A program made the translations under genes and the position numbers. 10,816 nucleotides of DNA from CBIFWW01 sp966186435. GTDB taxonomy: Bacteria; Pseudomonadota; Gammaproteobacteria; Enterobacterales; Enterobacteriaceae. The number at the start of each line of letters is the position of its first letter. Positions within the stretch are counted from its first letter, which is position 1. A model generated the notes under the pieces. It was given only the letters and a program-made list of their open reading frames with translations. It was not told the origin of the DNA and ran no database searches. Below are positions 1-6,221 of the stretch, in pieces. Location of the stretch: the NCBI GenBank assembly GCA_966186435.1, contig CBIFWW010000113.1, forward strand, positions 1 to 10,816. The letters run 5' to 3'.

Positions 1-34
1 CTGTCTCCGCGATGTTTGTCGTGGGCGCCGTGTC

Positions 35-97
35 GATGGATGCGCATTATAGGGATCTCGATTTATAGCACAAGTGCTTTTTCGATCTTTTTAATCG
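35..97 (-). promoter_or_regulatory. rRNA operon P1 promoter (leftward, rrn genes outside the window)
   Basis: Read on the minus strand, a -35 hexamer TTGTGC (68-73) and a perfect -10 TATAAT (46-51) are separated by 16 bp. A GCGC-type GC-rich discriminator follows, with a predicted start at the A opposite position 37. The 16-bp spacer, the GCGC discriminator and the following GACACGG-like leader are hallmarks of enterobacterial rrn P1 promoters, and TTGTGC matches E. coli rrnD P1 as I recall it. An A/T-rich UP element lies at about 74-97. In E. coli an rRNA operon also adjoins yrdA. The P2 promoter, boxA and 16S gene would lie to the left, outside the window. Such promoters answer to growth rate, ppGpp and DksA through the discriminator. 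No clear sigma70 promoter for the divergent yrdA could be picked out. Confidence 0.85.
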
Positions 98-100
98 TTC

Positions 101-115
101 GATTGTTTTTCATGC
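101..115. promoter_or_regulatory. Candidate Fis site I of the rrn P1 promoter
   Basis: A 15-mer with G at one end, C at the other and a T-rich core is centred at 108. That is about 71 bp upstream of the predicted rrn P1 start, the position of the main activating Fis site in E. coli rrn promoters. The match to the degenerate Fis consensus is partial, so the spacing is the better argument. Confidence 0.4.
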
Positions 116-173
116 GTCTTGCTGTGATCCTGTACGATCTGCCCGCAATTGCAGGCTTTTCAGCCTTATGATC

Positions 174-188
174 GTTTAAATTTGCAGC
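174..188. promoter_or_regulatory. Candidate Fis site III of the rrn P1 promoter
   Basis: The 15-mer GTTTAAATTTGCAGC has the end G and C and the A/T core expected of a Fis site. It is centred at 181, about 144 bp upstream of the predicted rrn P1 start, close to the distal Fis site (-143) of E. coli rrnB. A site at about -102 (near 139) is much weaker. The site lies within 55 bp of the yrdA start, so Fis could also affect yrdA; that is inference. Confidence 0.42.
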
Positions 189-227
189 CACATTTACCTA
201 ATCTTTTCCCCTGCTAAGAGGTCTTTT

Positions 228-761
228 ATGTCAGAAGTTTTACGATCCTATAAAAATCTTTCTCCCTGTATTGGGAAAAACGTCCTGATCGACCCTTCAA
301 GTGTGGTTATTGGTGATGTGCGGGTGGGTGATGATGTTAGTATCTGGCCATTGGTTGTAATCCGCGGCGATGTAAATTACGTTTCCATTGGCAATCGCAC
401 CAATATTCAGGATGGCAGCGTATTACATGTGACCCATAAATCGAGCTACAACCCTGAAGGCAATCCCCTTCTTATAGGTGATGAAGTTACCGTTGGTCAT
501 AAAGTGATGCTCCATGGCTGCATTATCGGTAATCGGGTATTGGTCGGTATGGGATCTATTTTGCTCGATGGTGCAGTAATAGAAGATGACGTGATGATTG
601 GGGCCGGCAGCCTGGTACCGCAAAACAAACGCCTGGAAAGTGGCTATCTCTATTTAGGTAGCCCGGTGAAGCAAATCCGCCCCCTGAAAGAGGCGGAACT
701 GGAAGGACTGAAGTATTCGGCGAACAACTATGTTAAATGGAAAGATGACTATCTGGATTAA
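228..761 (+). CDS. yrdA: Gamma-carbonic-anhydrase-like hexapeptide protein YrdA
   Basis: The product is a 177-residue left-handed beta-helix protein of the gamma carbonic anhydrase / YrdA family (E. coli YrdA is about 184). Hexapeptide-type turns run from about residue 15 to 140. An RGD motif sits at 46-48, N59, Q61 and D62 follow, and the three expected metal-ligand histidines are present as H67, H91 and H96 (in GHKVMLHGC). The family is trimeric and binds zinc between subunits. YrdA lacks the acidic loop of archaeal Cam, so carbonic anhydrase activity is uncertain and the physiological role is unsettled. The ATG is preceded by AAGAGG at 216-221. The gene stands alone, divergent from an rrn promoter, and its stop codon overlaps that of the convergent yrdB. 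Confidence 0.95.
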   Translation: MSEVLRSYKNLSPCIGKNVLIDPSSVVIGDVRVGDDVSIWPLVVIRGDVNYVSIGNRTNIQDGSVLHVTHKSSYNPEGNPLLIGDEVTVGHKVMLHGCIIGNRVLVGMGSILLDGAVIEDDVMIGAGSLVPQNKRLESGYLYLGSPVKQIRPLKEAELEGLKYSANNYVKWKDDYLD

Positions 762-1015
762 GGGAGCCAGACAATGCCAGTATCATCCCAGGCCTCATCT
801 TTGATTAGCGATTCAGCCTCATCTTCTATATCCCAACGACATTGTTGAAACTGCGCTATCCAGGCTTCTTTATTAAGTAACCCGAAACGGGCAATTAATG
901 AAGACTGGGATAGCGCACACTGGATTTGCATACCATTAACCAGCGCCGGGAAGAGGATTGCCTGTTGGGCCTCGTCCCACTGTTCCCTATCCGGGAACTG
1001 AATGGCCTGGTTCAA
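758..1015 (-). CDS. yrdB: Conserved hypothetical protein YrdB (DUF1488 type)
   Basis: This is a small 85-residue soluble protein, the same length as E. coli YrdB, recognised by the N-terminus NQAIQFPDREQWDE, the central FPALVNGMQIQCALS and the C-terminal VWLP. The function is unknown. The start is a TTG at 1015-1013: it gives the E. coli-like N-terminus and overlaps the aroE TGA in a TTGA tetranucleotide. An ATG farther upstream (1078) would add 21 residues lying wholly inside aroE, with no family match. It is the last gene of the leftward dprA-smg-yrdD-tsaC-aroE-yrdB operon and is probably translated by coupling to aroE. Its TAA shares TTAA (758-761) with the stop codon of convergent yrdA. 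The DUF assignment is from memory. Confidence 0.9.
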   Translation of the reverse strand: MNQAIQFPDREQWDEAQQAILFPALVNGMQIQCALSQSSLIARFGLLNKEAWIAQFQQCRWDIEDEAESLIKDEAWDDTGIVWLP

Positions 1016-1830
1016 TGGCCCAGCTCCTGCTTTAACGCGTTTATCACATCCCCGGTTTCCGGCAGTACACCATGCCACAGCAATATGGCATGCGCAGCCT
1101 GGCCCACCAGCATGCCCAAACCATCAGCGTATTGCTCGGCCCCGTGCTCAACACACCAGGCCAGGAAAGGCGTTAACCCTTTCTGGTAATACATGTCGTA
1201 GCACCGTACCCGATTGTTGATCAGCTGAGCCGGTATCGCCGGAACAGACCCAGAGATACCACTCGAAGTGGCGTTGATCACCAGATCAAACTCATGATCC
1301 TGAAGTTGATCAAAGGCAATGGCATCTACACTGCCGGTATGACTGAAAAGCCGGGCGAGTTCTTCAGCCCGCGCATGGGTGCGATTGCAAAGGGTTACAG
1401 CACATTCCAGTGTCAGTAATGGCAAGATGACGCCACGGGCCGCGCCACCAGCGCCAATCAGCAAAATCCGGTCGCCTGGCTTGATCAAATGAAGGCGCTG
1501 CAAATCAGTGAGCAACCCAATCCCGTCAGTGTTATCCCCCAGCAACCGGCCATCATCCAGCCGCTTGAGGGTATTAACCGCACCGGCCAATGTTGCACGT
1601 TCGGTAAGTTCATCAGCCCGGGCAAAAGCCTGCTCCTTAAAAGGAACCGTGACATTGGCCCCCTTGCCCCCCGCTGCAAAGAACGACTCTATCGACTGAA
1701 TAAAATCATCCTTTGGAGCCAGCACCTTGCCATAAGGATGGTGGATCCCTAATTGCTCAGCGAACAAACGGTGAATAAAGGGGGACTTGCTATGTTCAAT
1801 TGGGTTACCGAAGACGGCGTAAATTTCCAT
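1012..1830 (-). CDS. aroE: Shikimate dehydrogenase (NADP+)
   Basis: This enzyme reduces 3-dehydroshikimate to shikimate with NADPH, the fourth step of the shikimate route to aromatic amino acids and folate. It has 272 residues, the same as E. coli AroE. The N-terminal substrate domain holds the shikimate-binding S14 and S16 in GNPIEHSKSP, catalytic K65 in VTVPFKE, N86, and D102 in NTDGIG. The Rossmann domain has the glycine loop GAGGAARG (126-133) and the NADP-selective NRTHAR (149-154). The C-terminal YDMYYQKG and GMLVGQAAHA blocks are typical. The ATG lies 3 bp after the tsaC stop, and the TGA overlaps the yrdB TTG start. It is cytoplasmic, in a tightly packed leftward operon. No damaged key residue is seen. 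Confidence 0.97.
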   Translation of the reverse strand: MEIYAVFGNPIEHSKSPFIHRLFAEQLGIHHPYGKVLAPKDDFIQSIESFFAAGGKGANVTVPFKEQAFARADELTERATLAGAVNTLKRLDDGRLLGDNTDGIGLLTDLQRLHLIKPGDRILLIGAGGAARGVILPLLTLECAVTLCNRTHARAEELARLFSHTGSVDAIAFDQLQDHEFDLVINATSSGISGSVPAIPAQLINNRVRCYDMYYQKGLTPFLAWCVEHGAEQYADGLGMLVGQAAHAILLWHGVLPETGDVINALKQELGH

Positions 1831-1833
1831 AAC

Positions 1834-2406
1834 TTAGCCCTGACGGAAGCGTTCGCCCGTTAAGGCATCACGAATTTCAGAAGGATTCACCCGGCCACCG
1901 GTTTCCCCTGCCAACACTGGGAATGCATCCCCAAACTGACCCAGGACTTCTGCCGTGGTGCGGCAAGGCGGCTCGCCCGTGAGATTAGCGCTAGTCGAAA
2001 CCAGTGGTTTACCGAAGGCCTGGCACAACGCAATCACTTGGGGATGGTTGGTCACCCGCACCGCCAGGGAATCAAAACGCCCGGTTAACCAGCGTGGAGT
2101 TTGAGCCTTAGCCGGGAAGACAAAAGTGACCGGGCCAGGCCAGCAGGAGAACACTGCCTCACGCTGAGCATCTGTCAGGGACGAATCATCTATATAAGGT
2201 TTAAGTTGTTCGTAGCTGGCAGCGATAAGAATCAGCCCCTTTTCAACAGGGCGCTGTTTCAATTCCAGCAGGCGATTTACCGCAGTTTCACTATCGGGAT
2301 CGCACCCGACACCGAAAACTGCTTCAGTAGGATAGGCGATGACCTGATCTTGATTCAGAACACCAACGATGGCCGTGATGGCCTCTGTTTGCAGGTTATT
2401 ATTCAC
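1834..2406 (-). CDS. tsaC: Threonylcarbamoyl-AMP synthase TsaC (YrdC/RimN)
   Basis: TsaC makes L-threonylcarbamoyl-AMP from threonine, bicarbonate and ATP. The TsaB-TsaD-TsaE machinery then transfers the group to A37 of ANN-decoding tRNAs to give t6A. The 190 residues equal E. coli TsaC and form a single YrdC-type (SUA5/YciO/YrdC) domain. Visible family motifs are YPTEAVFG (25-32), KQRPVEKG (50-57), WPGPVTF (89-95), VRV (116-118) and STSAN (137-141), which line the ATP and threonine cleft. Translation starts at a GTG (2406-2404). This gives the family N-terminus MNNNLQ and overlaps the end of yrdD by 8 nt. GGCGGGA just upstream could serve as ribosome binding site. aroE follows after 3 bp. 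Confidence 0.96.
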   Translation of the reverse strand: MNNNLQTEAITAIVGVLNQDQVIAYPTEAVFGVGCDPDSETAVNRLLELKQRPVEKGLILIAASYEQLKPYIDDSSLTDAQREAVFSCWPGPVTFVFPAKAQTPRWLTGRFDSLAVRVTNHPQVIALCQAFGKPLVSTSANLTGEPPCRTTAEVLGQFGDAFPVLAGETGGRVNPSEIRDALTGERFRQG

Positions 2407-2953
2407 TGGTCTGTCCCGCCATTAACGGCTTTCCACATTGTTTACTGGCACAGAAGCGTTTTAAGCCTTGTGCCGTTTTCTTCTCTATAAGCAGGGGGTA
2501 ATGACAAAACTCGCATTCCCCTGCCACGGGTTTGAAATTAATGACGAACTGGCAATCGGGGTAGCGATCGCAGGAATGAAAGGTTTTGCCATAGCGTGAG
2601 CGCCGCTGCACCAGTTGGCCTTTCTGGCACTGGGGGCAAGGGATACTGGTATCGTCCGGTTTATCGATAACTTCGGTATGGCTACATTCTGGATAATTGG
2701 CACAACCAATAAACATGCCAAAACGGCCTTGCCTTAGTACCAGCGTATTACCGCATTCCGGGCAGGTTTGGCCATCCAACACTTTGACGATGTGACCATC
2801 CGCCTGGCTCTTCAGTGGGCGAATAAAATCGCACTCAGGATAAGTGGAGCAGCCAAGAAACGGGCCATGCTTCCCGCTTTTAATGACTAGCTGAGCCCCA
2901 CACTGTGGGCAGGGCTCATTTTTATTGGTGGGGAACAAGGCTTCTTTGGCCAT
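2399..2953 (-). CDS. yrdD: Topoisomerase I C-terminal-type zinc-finger protein YrdD
   Basis: The product is 184 residues, made almost entirely of four consecutive four-cysteine zinc-ribbon modules like those at the C-terminus of DNA topoisomerase I. Their paired cysteines are CPQCG (about 15-19), CPECG (about 64-68), CPQC (about 106-109) and CEFC (about 147-150), each followed by a second pair of the type GCSTYPEC, GCANYPEC or SCDRYPDC. There is no topoisomerase catalytic domain, so it is a stand-alone putative DNA-binding protein. No experimentally settled function is known to me. It lies 24 bp downstream of smg and overlaps the tsaC start by 8 nt. The ATG is preceded by a weak TAAGAG. E. 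coli YrdD is about 180 residues. Confidence 0.93.
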   Translation of the reverse strand: MAKEALFPTNKNEPCPQCGAQLVIKSGKHGPFLGCSTYPECDFIRPLKSQADGHIVKVLDGQTCPECGNTLVLRQGRFGMFIGCANYPECSHTEVIDKPDDTSIPCPQCQKGQLVQRRSRYGKTFHSCDRYPDCQFVINFKPVAGECEFCHYPLLIEKKTAQGLKRFCASKQCGKPLMAGQTSE

Positions 2954-2977
2954 AATAACTCTTAAACTGACAGATTA

Positions 2978-3451
2978 TTAATGCAGCATACCGTCATTTA
3001 CCTCGAAGAGTAATTCTTCCATTTGCTGGTAAGCGTTTTCACACCCCGGGACATTGAACAGCACCATCAGTACAACCCACTTGAGATCTTCCAGTTCGAA
3101 GTCCTCGGTATCAAGCGCTGTTACCCGCTCAATAACCATTTCGCGGGTATCAAGGTTGAGAACCTGAATTTGCTCAAGGAACAGTAAAAATCCCCGGCAG
3201 TTGGCATCCAGACGCTGGCACTCTTCATCCGTGTAAACACGCATCGAGAGTGGATCATTGGCTAACTGCATTGGCTCCACCAGCCCTTCCTGATAATCGG
3301 CGAGCTTTTCAAGCCACTGCAACGCGTTGTAGATATCCTCGCGATCGAATCCAGCATCGCTGAGGTCACGGGTTATTCTATCCTGATCCACACTCATCTC
3401 TGTTTCGGTGTGGATATATGTCTCAAACAGATAGATTAGTACGTCGAACAT
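2978..3451 (-). CDS. smg: Smg family protein (DUF494)
   Basis: Smg is a conserved 157-residue protein, exactly the E. coli length, recognised by MFDVLIYLFETYIH at the start, YNALQWLEKLADYQEG, LNLDTREMVIERV and the C-terminus FEVNDGMLH. It is acidic and predicted to be soluble and mostly helical. The biochemical role is unknown, and the name reflects only its position next to smf/dprA. Its ATG (3451-3449) lies inside the 3' end of dprA, a 29-nt overlap, and has a strong AGGAGG (opposite 3459-3464) 7 nt upstream. That ribosome binding site doubles as two arginine codons near the end of dprA. Coupled translation with dprA is therefore likely. Confidence 0.95.
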   Translation of the reverse strand: MFDVLIYLFETYIHTETEMSVDQDRITRDLSDAGFDREDIYNALQWLEKLADYQEGLVEPMQLANDPLSMRVYTDEECQRLDANCRGFLLFLEQIQVLNLDTREMVIERVTALDTEDFELEDLKWVVLMVLFNVPGCENAYQQMEELLFEVNDGMLH

Positions 3452-4547
3452 GGCTTGCCCTCCTCAATCGGACATAGCCGCCGGGTACAGCTGCGATCCA
3501 ACCTGCTAACTCCAGTTCGAGCAGTTGAGCTACCACCACTGGCACAGGTTGGCCGGCACGTTCAGCGACGACGTCAACAGATGTAACCTCATCACCTACG
3601 TTAGCCAACAGCCCAGGAAATGGCAATGGAATGGCCCCTTGATCTGATGAATATTTTGCCACTTTTGGCACCAACGGTATGCTATTCAGCTCATTTTGTG
3701 CATAGCTGAGGATATCCTCAGGGCTAGTGACCGTAACTGCCCCTTCCTGGATTAACCAATGGGGGCCTTCACTACCCGGGCTATGGATAGAACCAGGAAT
3801 AGCGAACACCTCTCTACCTTGCTCTAGCGCACAGCGAGCAGTCACCAAGGAACCGCTACGTAAAGCTGCTTCCGTCACTAATACACCAAAGCTTAATCCA
3901 CTGATAATCCTATTACGACGGGGGAAATGCATCGCCAGGGGCTGTGTTCCCAATGGGAATTCACTGACCACGGCCCCCCCATTTTCAATAATGCGGATAG
4001 CTAAATTGCGGTGGCGTTTAGGATAAATGCCAGGGAAGCCGTTCCCTAAAACCGCCACAGTTTTCCCTTGGGCATCAAGAGCCGCCCGATGAGCAACCCC
4101 ATCGACCCCTAATGCCAGCCCGCTAGTTATAGTGAGACCACGCATCGCTAACGTCTGGCAAAACTGTTCGGTATTCTGCTTACCGTACCAGCTCATATTC
4201 CGGCTGCCGACCACAGCTAACTGGGGTTCCTTAAGCAAGTCTGGATTGCCGGCAAGATAAAAGGCACCGGGAAAACTGTCTGTTGCTTTGAGCTGTGCGG
4301 GATAATCTGCGGTGTCGGCGCAAATCAGGTGGTTGTCAGGGGCATCCAGCCAATGCCAAGCCTTGTCAATATTGACTTCAGGGAAGTTGATAAATTGCGA
4401 TTGTTGCGTGCCGTTCAACCCTGCGTGGCCAAGCATTTCATGGGTAATATGGCGCTTACCTTTCAGCAAAAGGGCCGCTTTTAACATCTGCTCGCCATAC
4501 AGGCCGTGAACCGCCATTAAGCGGACCCATAATTCCACTCTTTCCAT
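3423..4547 (-). CDS. dprA: DNA-processing protein DprA (Smf)
   Basis: DprA binds incoming single-stranded DNA and loads RecA during natural transformation. In enterobacteria it is conserved although most are not known to be naturally competent, so its role here is less clear. The protein has 374 residues, the E. coli Smf length. It has an N-terminal helical (SAM-like) part to about 70. The Rossmann-type DprA core runs from about 75 to 290, with VVGSR (112-116), GLALGVDGVAH, FPRRNRIISGLS, EAALRSGSLVTA and GSEGPHWLI. A C-terminal winged helix (about 305-374) ends GGYVRLRR. The ATG has AGAGG 8 nt upstream. It heads the leftward operon and diverges from def across 130 bp. The core looks intact; the N-terminal part diverges most from E. 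coli. Confidence 0.96.
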   Translation of the reverse strand: MERVELWVRLMAVHGLYGEQMLKAALLLKGKRHITHEMLGHAGLNGTQQSQFINFPEVNIDKAWHWLDAPDNHLICADTADYPAQLKATDSFPGAFYLAGNPDLLKEPQLAVVGSRNMSWYGKQNTEQFCQTLAMRGLTITSGLALGVDGVAHRAALDAQGKTVAVLGNGFPGIYPKRHRNLAIRIIENGGAVVSEFPLGTQPLAMHFPRRNRIISGLSFGVLVTEAALRSGSLVTARCALEQGREVFAIPGSIHSPGSEGPHWLIQEGAVTVTSPEDILSYAQNELNSIPLVPKVAKYSSDQGAIPLPFPGLLANVGDEVTSVDVVAERAGQPVPVVVAQLLELELAGWIAAVPGGYVRLRRASHVRRTNLSV

Positions 4548-4602
4548 GGTTAAAACCTCTCTAAACCTGCTTACCTGCTATCCATGCGATTGTTGCTTGA
4601 TG

Positions 4603-4632
4603 CTGTCAATCAGGCCAGGAAATGTCTAGAAT
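4603..4632 (+). promoter_or_regulatory. Candidate sigma70 promoter for def-fmt
   Basis: In the 130-bp region between divergent dprA and def, a TAGAAT -10 (4627-4632) lies 18 bp after CTGTCA (4603-4608), a 4 of 6 match to the -35 consensus. This would start def transcription near 4640, about 40 nt before its ATG. On the opposite strand, 4604-4609 reads as a perfect TTGACA facing dprA, but no good -10 follows it at 16-18 bp. Divergent use of the same hexamer is possible but weakly supported. Confidence 0.4.
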
Positions 4633-4677
4633 AGAGTTAATCAACTTTTCATCATCTGAACACAGCTCTGGATAACT

Positions 4678-5190
4678 ATGTCTGTTTTGCATGTTTTACA
4701 TTTCCCGGACGAGCGGCTTCGCATTGTTGCTGAACCGGTAAAAGAGGTTAATGCCGAAATTCAGCGTATCGTCGACGATATGTTTGACACCATGTACGCC
4801 GAAGAAGGTATTGGCCTTGCCGCGACACAGGTGGACATTCATCAGCGCATCATTGTGATCGATGTCTCTGAAAACCGTGACGAGCGCCTGGTCCTGATCA
4901 ACCCTGAACTGCTGAACAAAAGCGGTGAAACGGGTATTGAAGAAGGCTGTCTGTCTGTACCTGAACAGCGTGCTTTAGTGCCTCGTGCTGAGAAAGTTAA
5001 AGTCCGTGCACTGGATCGCGATGGCAAAACCTTCGAGCTTGAGGCAGACGATCTGCTGGCGATCTGTATTCAACATGAAATGGATCACCTGGTCGGCAAA
5101 CTGTTTGTCGATTACCTTTCTCCGATGAAACGCCAACGCATTCGCCAGAAAGTTGAAAAGCTGGATCGCATGAAGGCTCGCGCCGAATAA
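4678..5190 (+). CDS. def: Peptide deformylase
   Basis: Peptide deformylase removes the N-formyl group from the initiator methionine of nascent proteins at the ribosome exit, using a catalytic Fe2+ ion. The 170 residues (E. coli 169) carry the three family motifs: GIGLAATQ (44-51), EGCLS (89-93, metal ligand C91) and HEMDH (133-137, ligands H133 and H137, catalytic E134). The charged C-terminal helix (RQKVEKLDRMKARAE) is typical of the gram-negative type. A weak GGA precedes the ATG. It is the first gene of the rightward cluster and lies 15 bp before fmt. This pairs the deformylase with the enzyme that formylates initiator Met-tRNA, as in most bacteria. Confidence 0.97.
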   Translation: MSVLHVLHFPDERLRIVAEPVKEVNAEIQRIVDDMFDTMYAEEGIGLAATQVDIHQRIIVIDVSENRDERLVLINPELLNKSGETGIEEGCLSVPEQRALVPRAEKVKVRALDRDGKTFELEADDLLAICIQHEMDHLVGKLFVDYLSPMKRQRIRQKVEKLDRMKARAE

Positions 5191-5205
5191 GTAAAAGGGA
5201 TCACT

Positions 5206-6153
5206 GTGTCCAAACCTCTCCGTATTATTTTTGCCGGTACGCCGGACTTCGCAGCGCGTCATCTTGACGCGCTTTTGTCTTCTCAGCACCAGGTAGTTGG
5301 CGTATTTACCCAGCCTGACCGGCCCGCTGGCCGTGGCAAGAAGCTGATGCCTAGCCCGGTTAAAGTGTTAGCAGAAGAAAAAGGTATACCTGTCTTCCAG
5401 CCAGCTTCATTGCGCCCTGCCGAAAACCAGCCCCTGGTATCTGACTTAAAGGCTGACGTTATGGTGGTAGTTGCTTATGGCCTAATTCTGCCGAAAGCCG
5501 TTCTGGATATGCCACGCCTGGGCTGCATTAACGTGCATGGTTCGTTATTACCACGCTGGCGCGGGGCTGCGCCTATCCAACGTTCGCTGTGGGCGGGGGA
5601 TGCCGAGACCGGTGTCACCATCATGCAGATGGATGTAGGCCTGGACACCGGGAATATGCTGTACAAGCTGTCTTGCCCAATTGAAGCCTCTGACACCAGC
5701 GCCACCCTGTATGACAAGCTGGCAGCCCTGGGGCCTGATGGATTATTAGCAACCCTGGAGCAACTCGCCAACGGTACGGCTAAGCCTGAAGTTCAGGATG
5801 AAAGCCTGGTGACCTACGCGGAAAAACTCAGTAAAGAAGAAGCCCTTCTGGATTGGTCTCTAAGCGCCGAACAGCTTGAGCGCTGCATCCGCGCCTTCAA
5901 TCCATGGCCGATGAGTTACTTCACTATTGATGGCCAGCCGGTAAAAATCTGGCAGGCTTCCGTCATTGATCAGGCCTGTACCCAGGCCCCTGGTGAAGTT
6001 ATCGCAGCGAATAAACAAGGCATTCAGGTTGCCACCGCCAATGGTATTTTGAACCTGGAAATTCTCCAGCCTTCCGGGAAAAAAGCCATGTCTGCGCAGG
6101 ACGTATTGAACTCCCGTAAAGAGTGGTTCCTGCCAGGTAATATCCTGGCCTGA
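5206..6153 (+). CDS. fmt: Methionyl-tRNA formyltransferase
   Basis: Fmt formylates Met-tRNAfMet with 10-formyl-tetrahydrofolate for translation initiation. The 315 residues equal E. coli Fmt. The N-terminal GART-fold domain (about 1-190) shows the basic insertion loop QPDRPAGRGKK (36-46) that contacts the tRNA acceptor stem. It also holds catalytic N109 and H111 in NVHGSLLPRWRG and D147 in VGLDTG. The C-terminal OB-like domain (about 205-315) contains AFNPWPMSYF. The start is a GTG at 5206-5208, preceded by AAAAGGGA (5193-5200). It gives the family N-terminus and leaves 15 bp after def. A strong intrinsic terminator follows the stop codon at 6165, before rsmB. Confidence 0.97.
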   Translation: MSKPLRIIFAGTPDFAARHLDALLSSQHQVVGVFTQPDRPAGRGKKLMPSPVKVLAEEKGIPVFQPASLRPAENQPLVSDLKADVMVVVAYGLILPKAVLDMPRLGCINVHGSLLPRWRGAAPIQRSLWAGDAETGVTIMQMDVGLDTGNMLYKLSCPIEASDTSATLYDKLAALGPDGLLATLEQLANGTAKPEVQDESLVTYAEKLSKEEALLDWSLSAEQLERCIRAFNPWPMSYFTIDGQPVKIWQASVIDQACTQAPGEVIAANKQGIQVATANGILNLEILQPSGKKAMSAQDVLNSRKEWFLPGNILA

Positions 6154-6164
6154 TGCATATACTC

Positions 6165-6192
6165 TGCCCGGCTTAGCCGGGCATTTTTATTC
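6165..6192 (+). terminator. Intrinsic terminator between fmt and rsmB
   Basis: A perfect inverted repeat TGCCCGGC / GCCGGGCA (6165-6172 and 6176-6183, loop TTA) is followed at once by TTTTTATT. The GC-rich 7-8 bp stem plus T-run is a classic rho-independent terminator in the rightward direction, 12 nt after the fmt stop and 30 nt before the rsmB start. It should limit def-fmt transcription into rsmB-trkA. Confidence 0.85.
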
Positions 6193-6221
6193 CTTCACAT
6201 TGGTCGAATCAGACCCTGGCT

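Noticed and set aside
926..1220. Rightward reading frames over yrdB and aroE
   Set aside because: They are antisense to well-conserved genes, have no recognisable motifs and no ribosome binding site; treated as shadows.
4548..4677. DnaA box or other origin-like element between dprA and def
   Set aside because: No TTATCCACA-type sequence is present on either strand; only promoter-like elements are seen.
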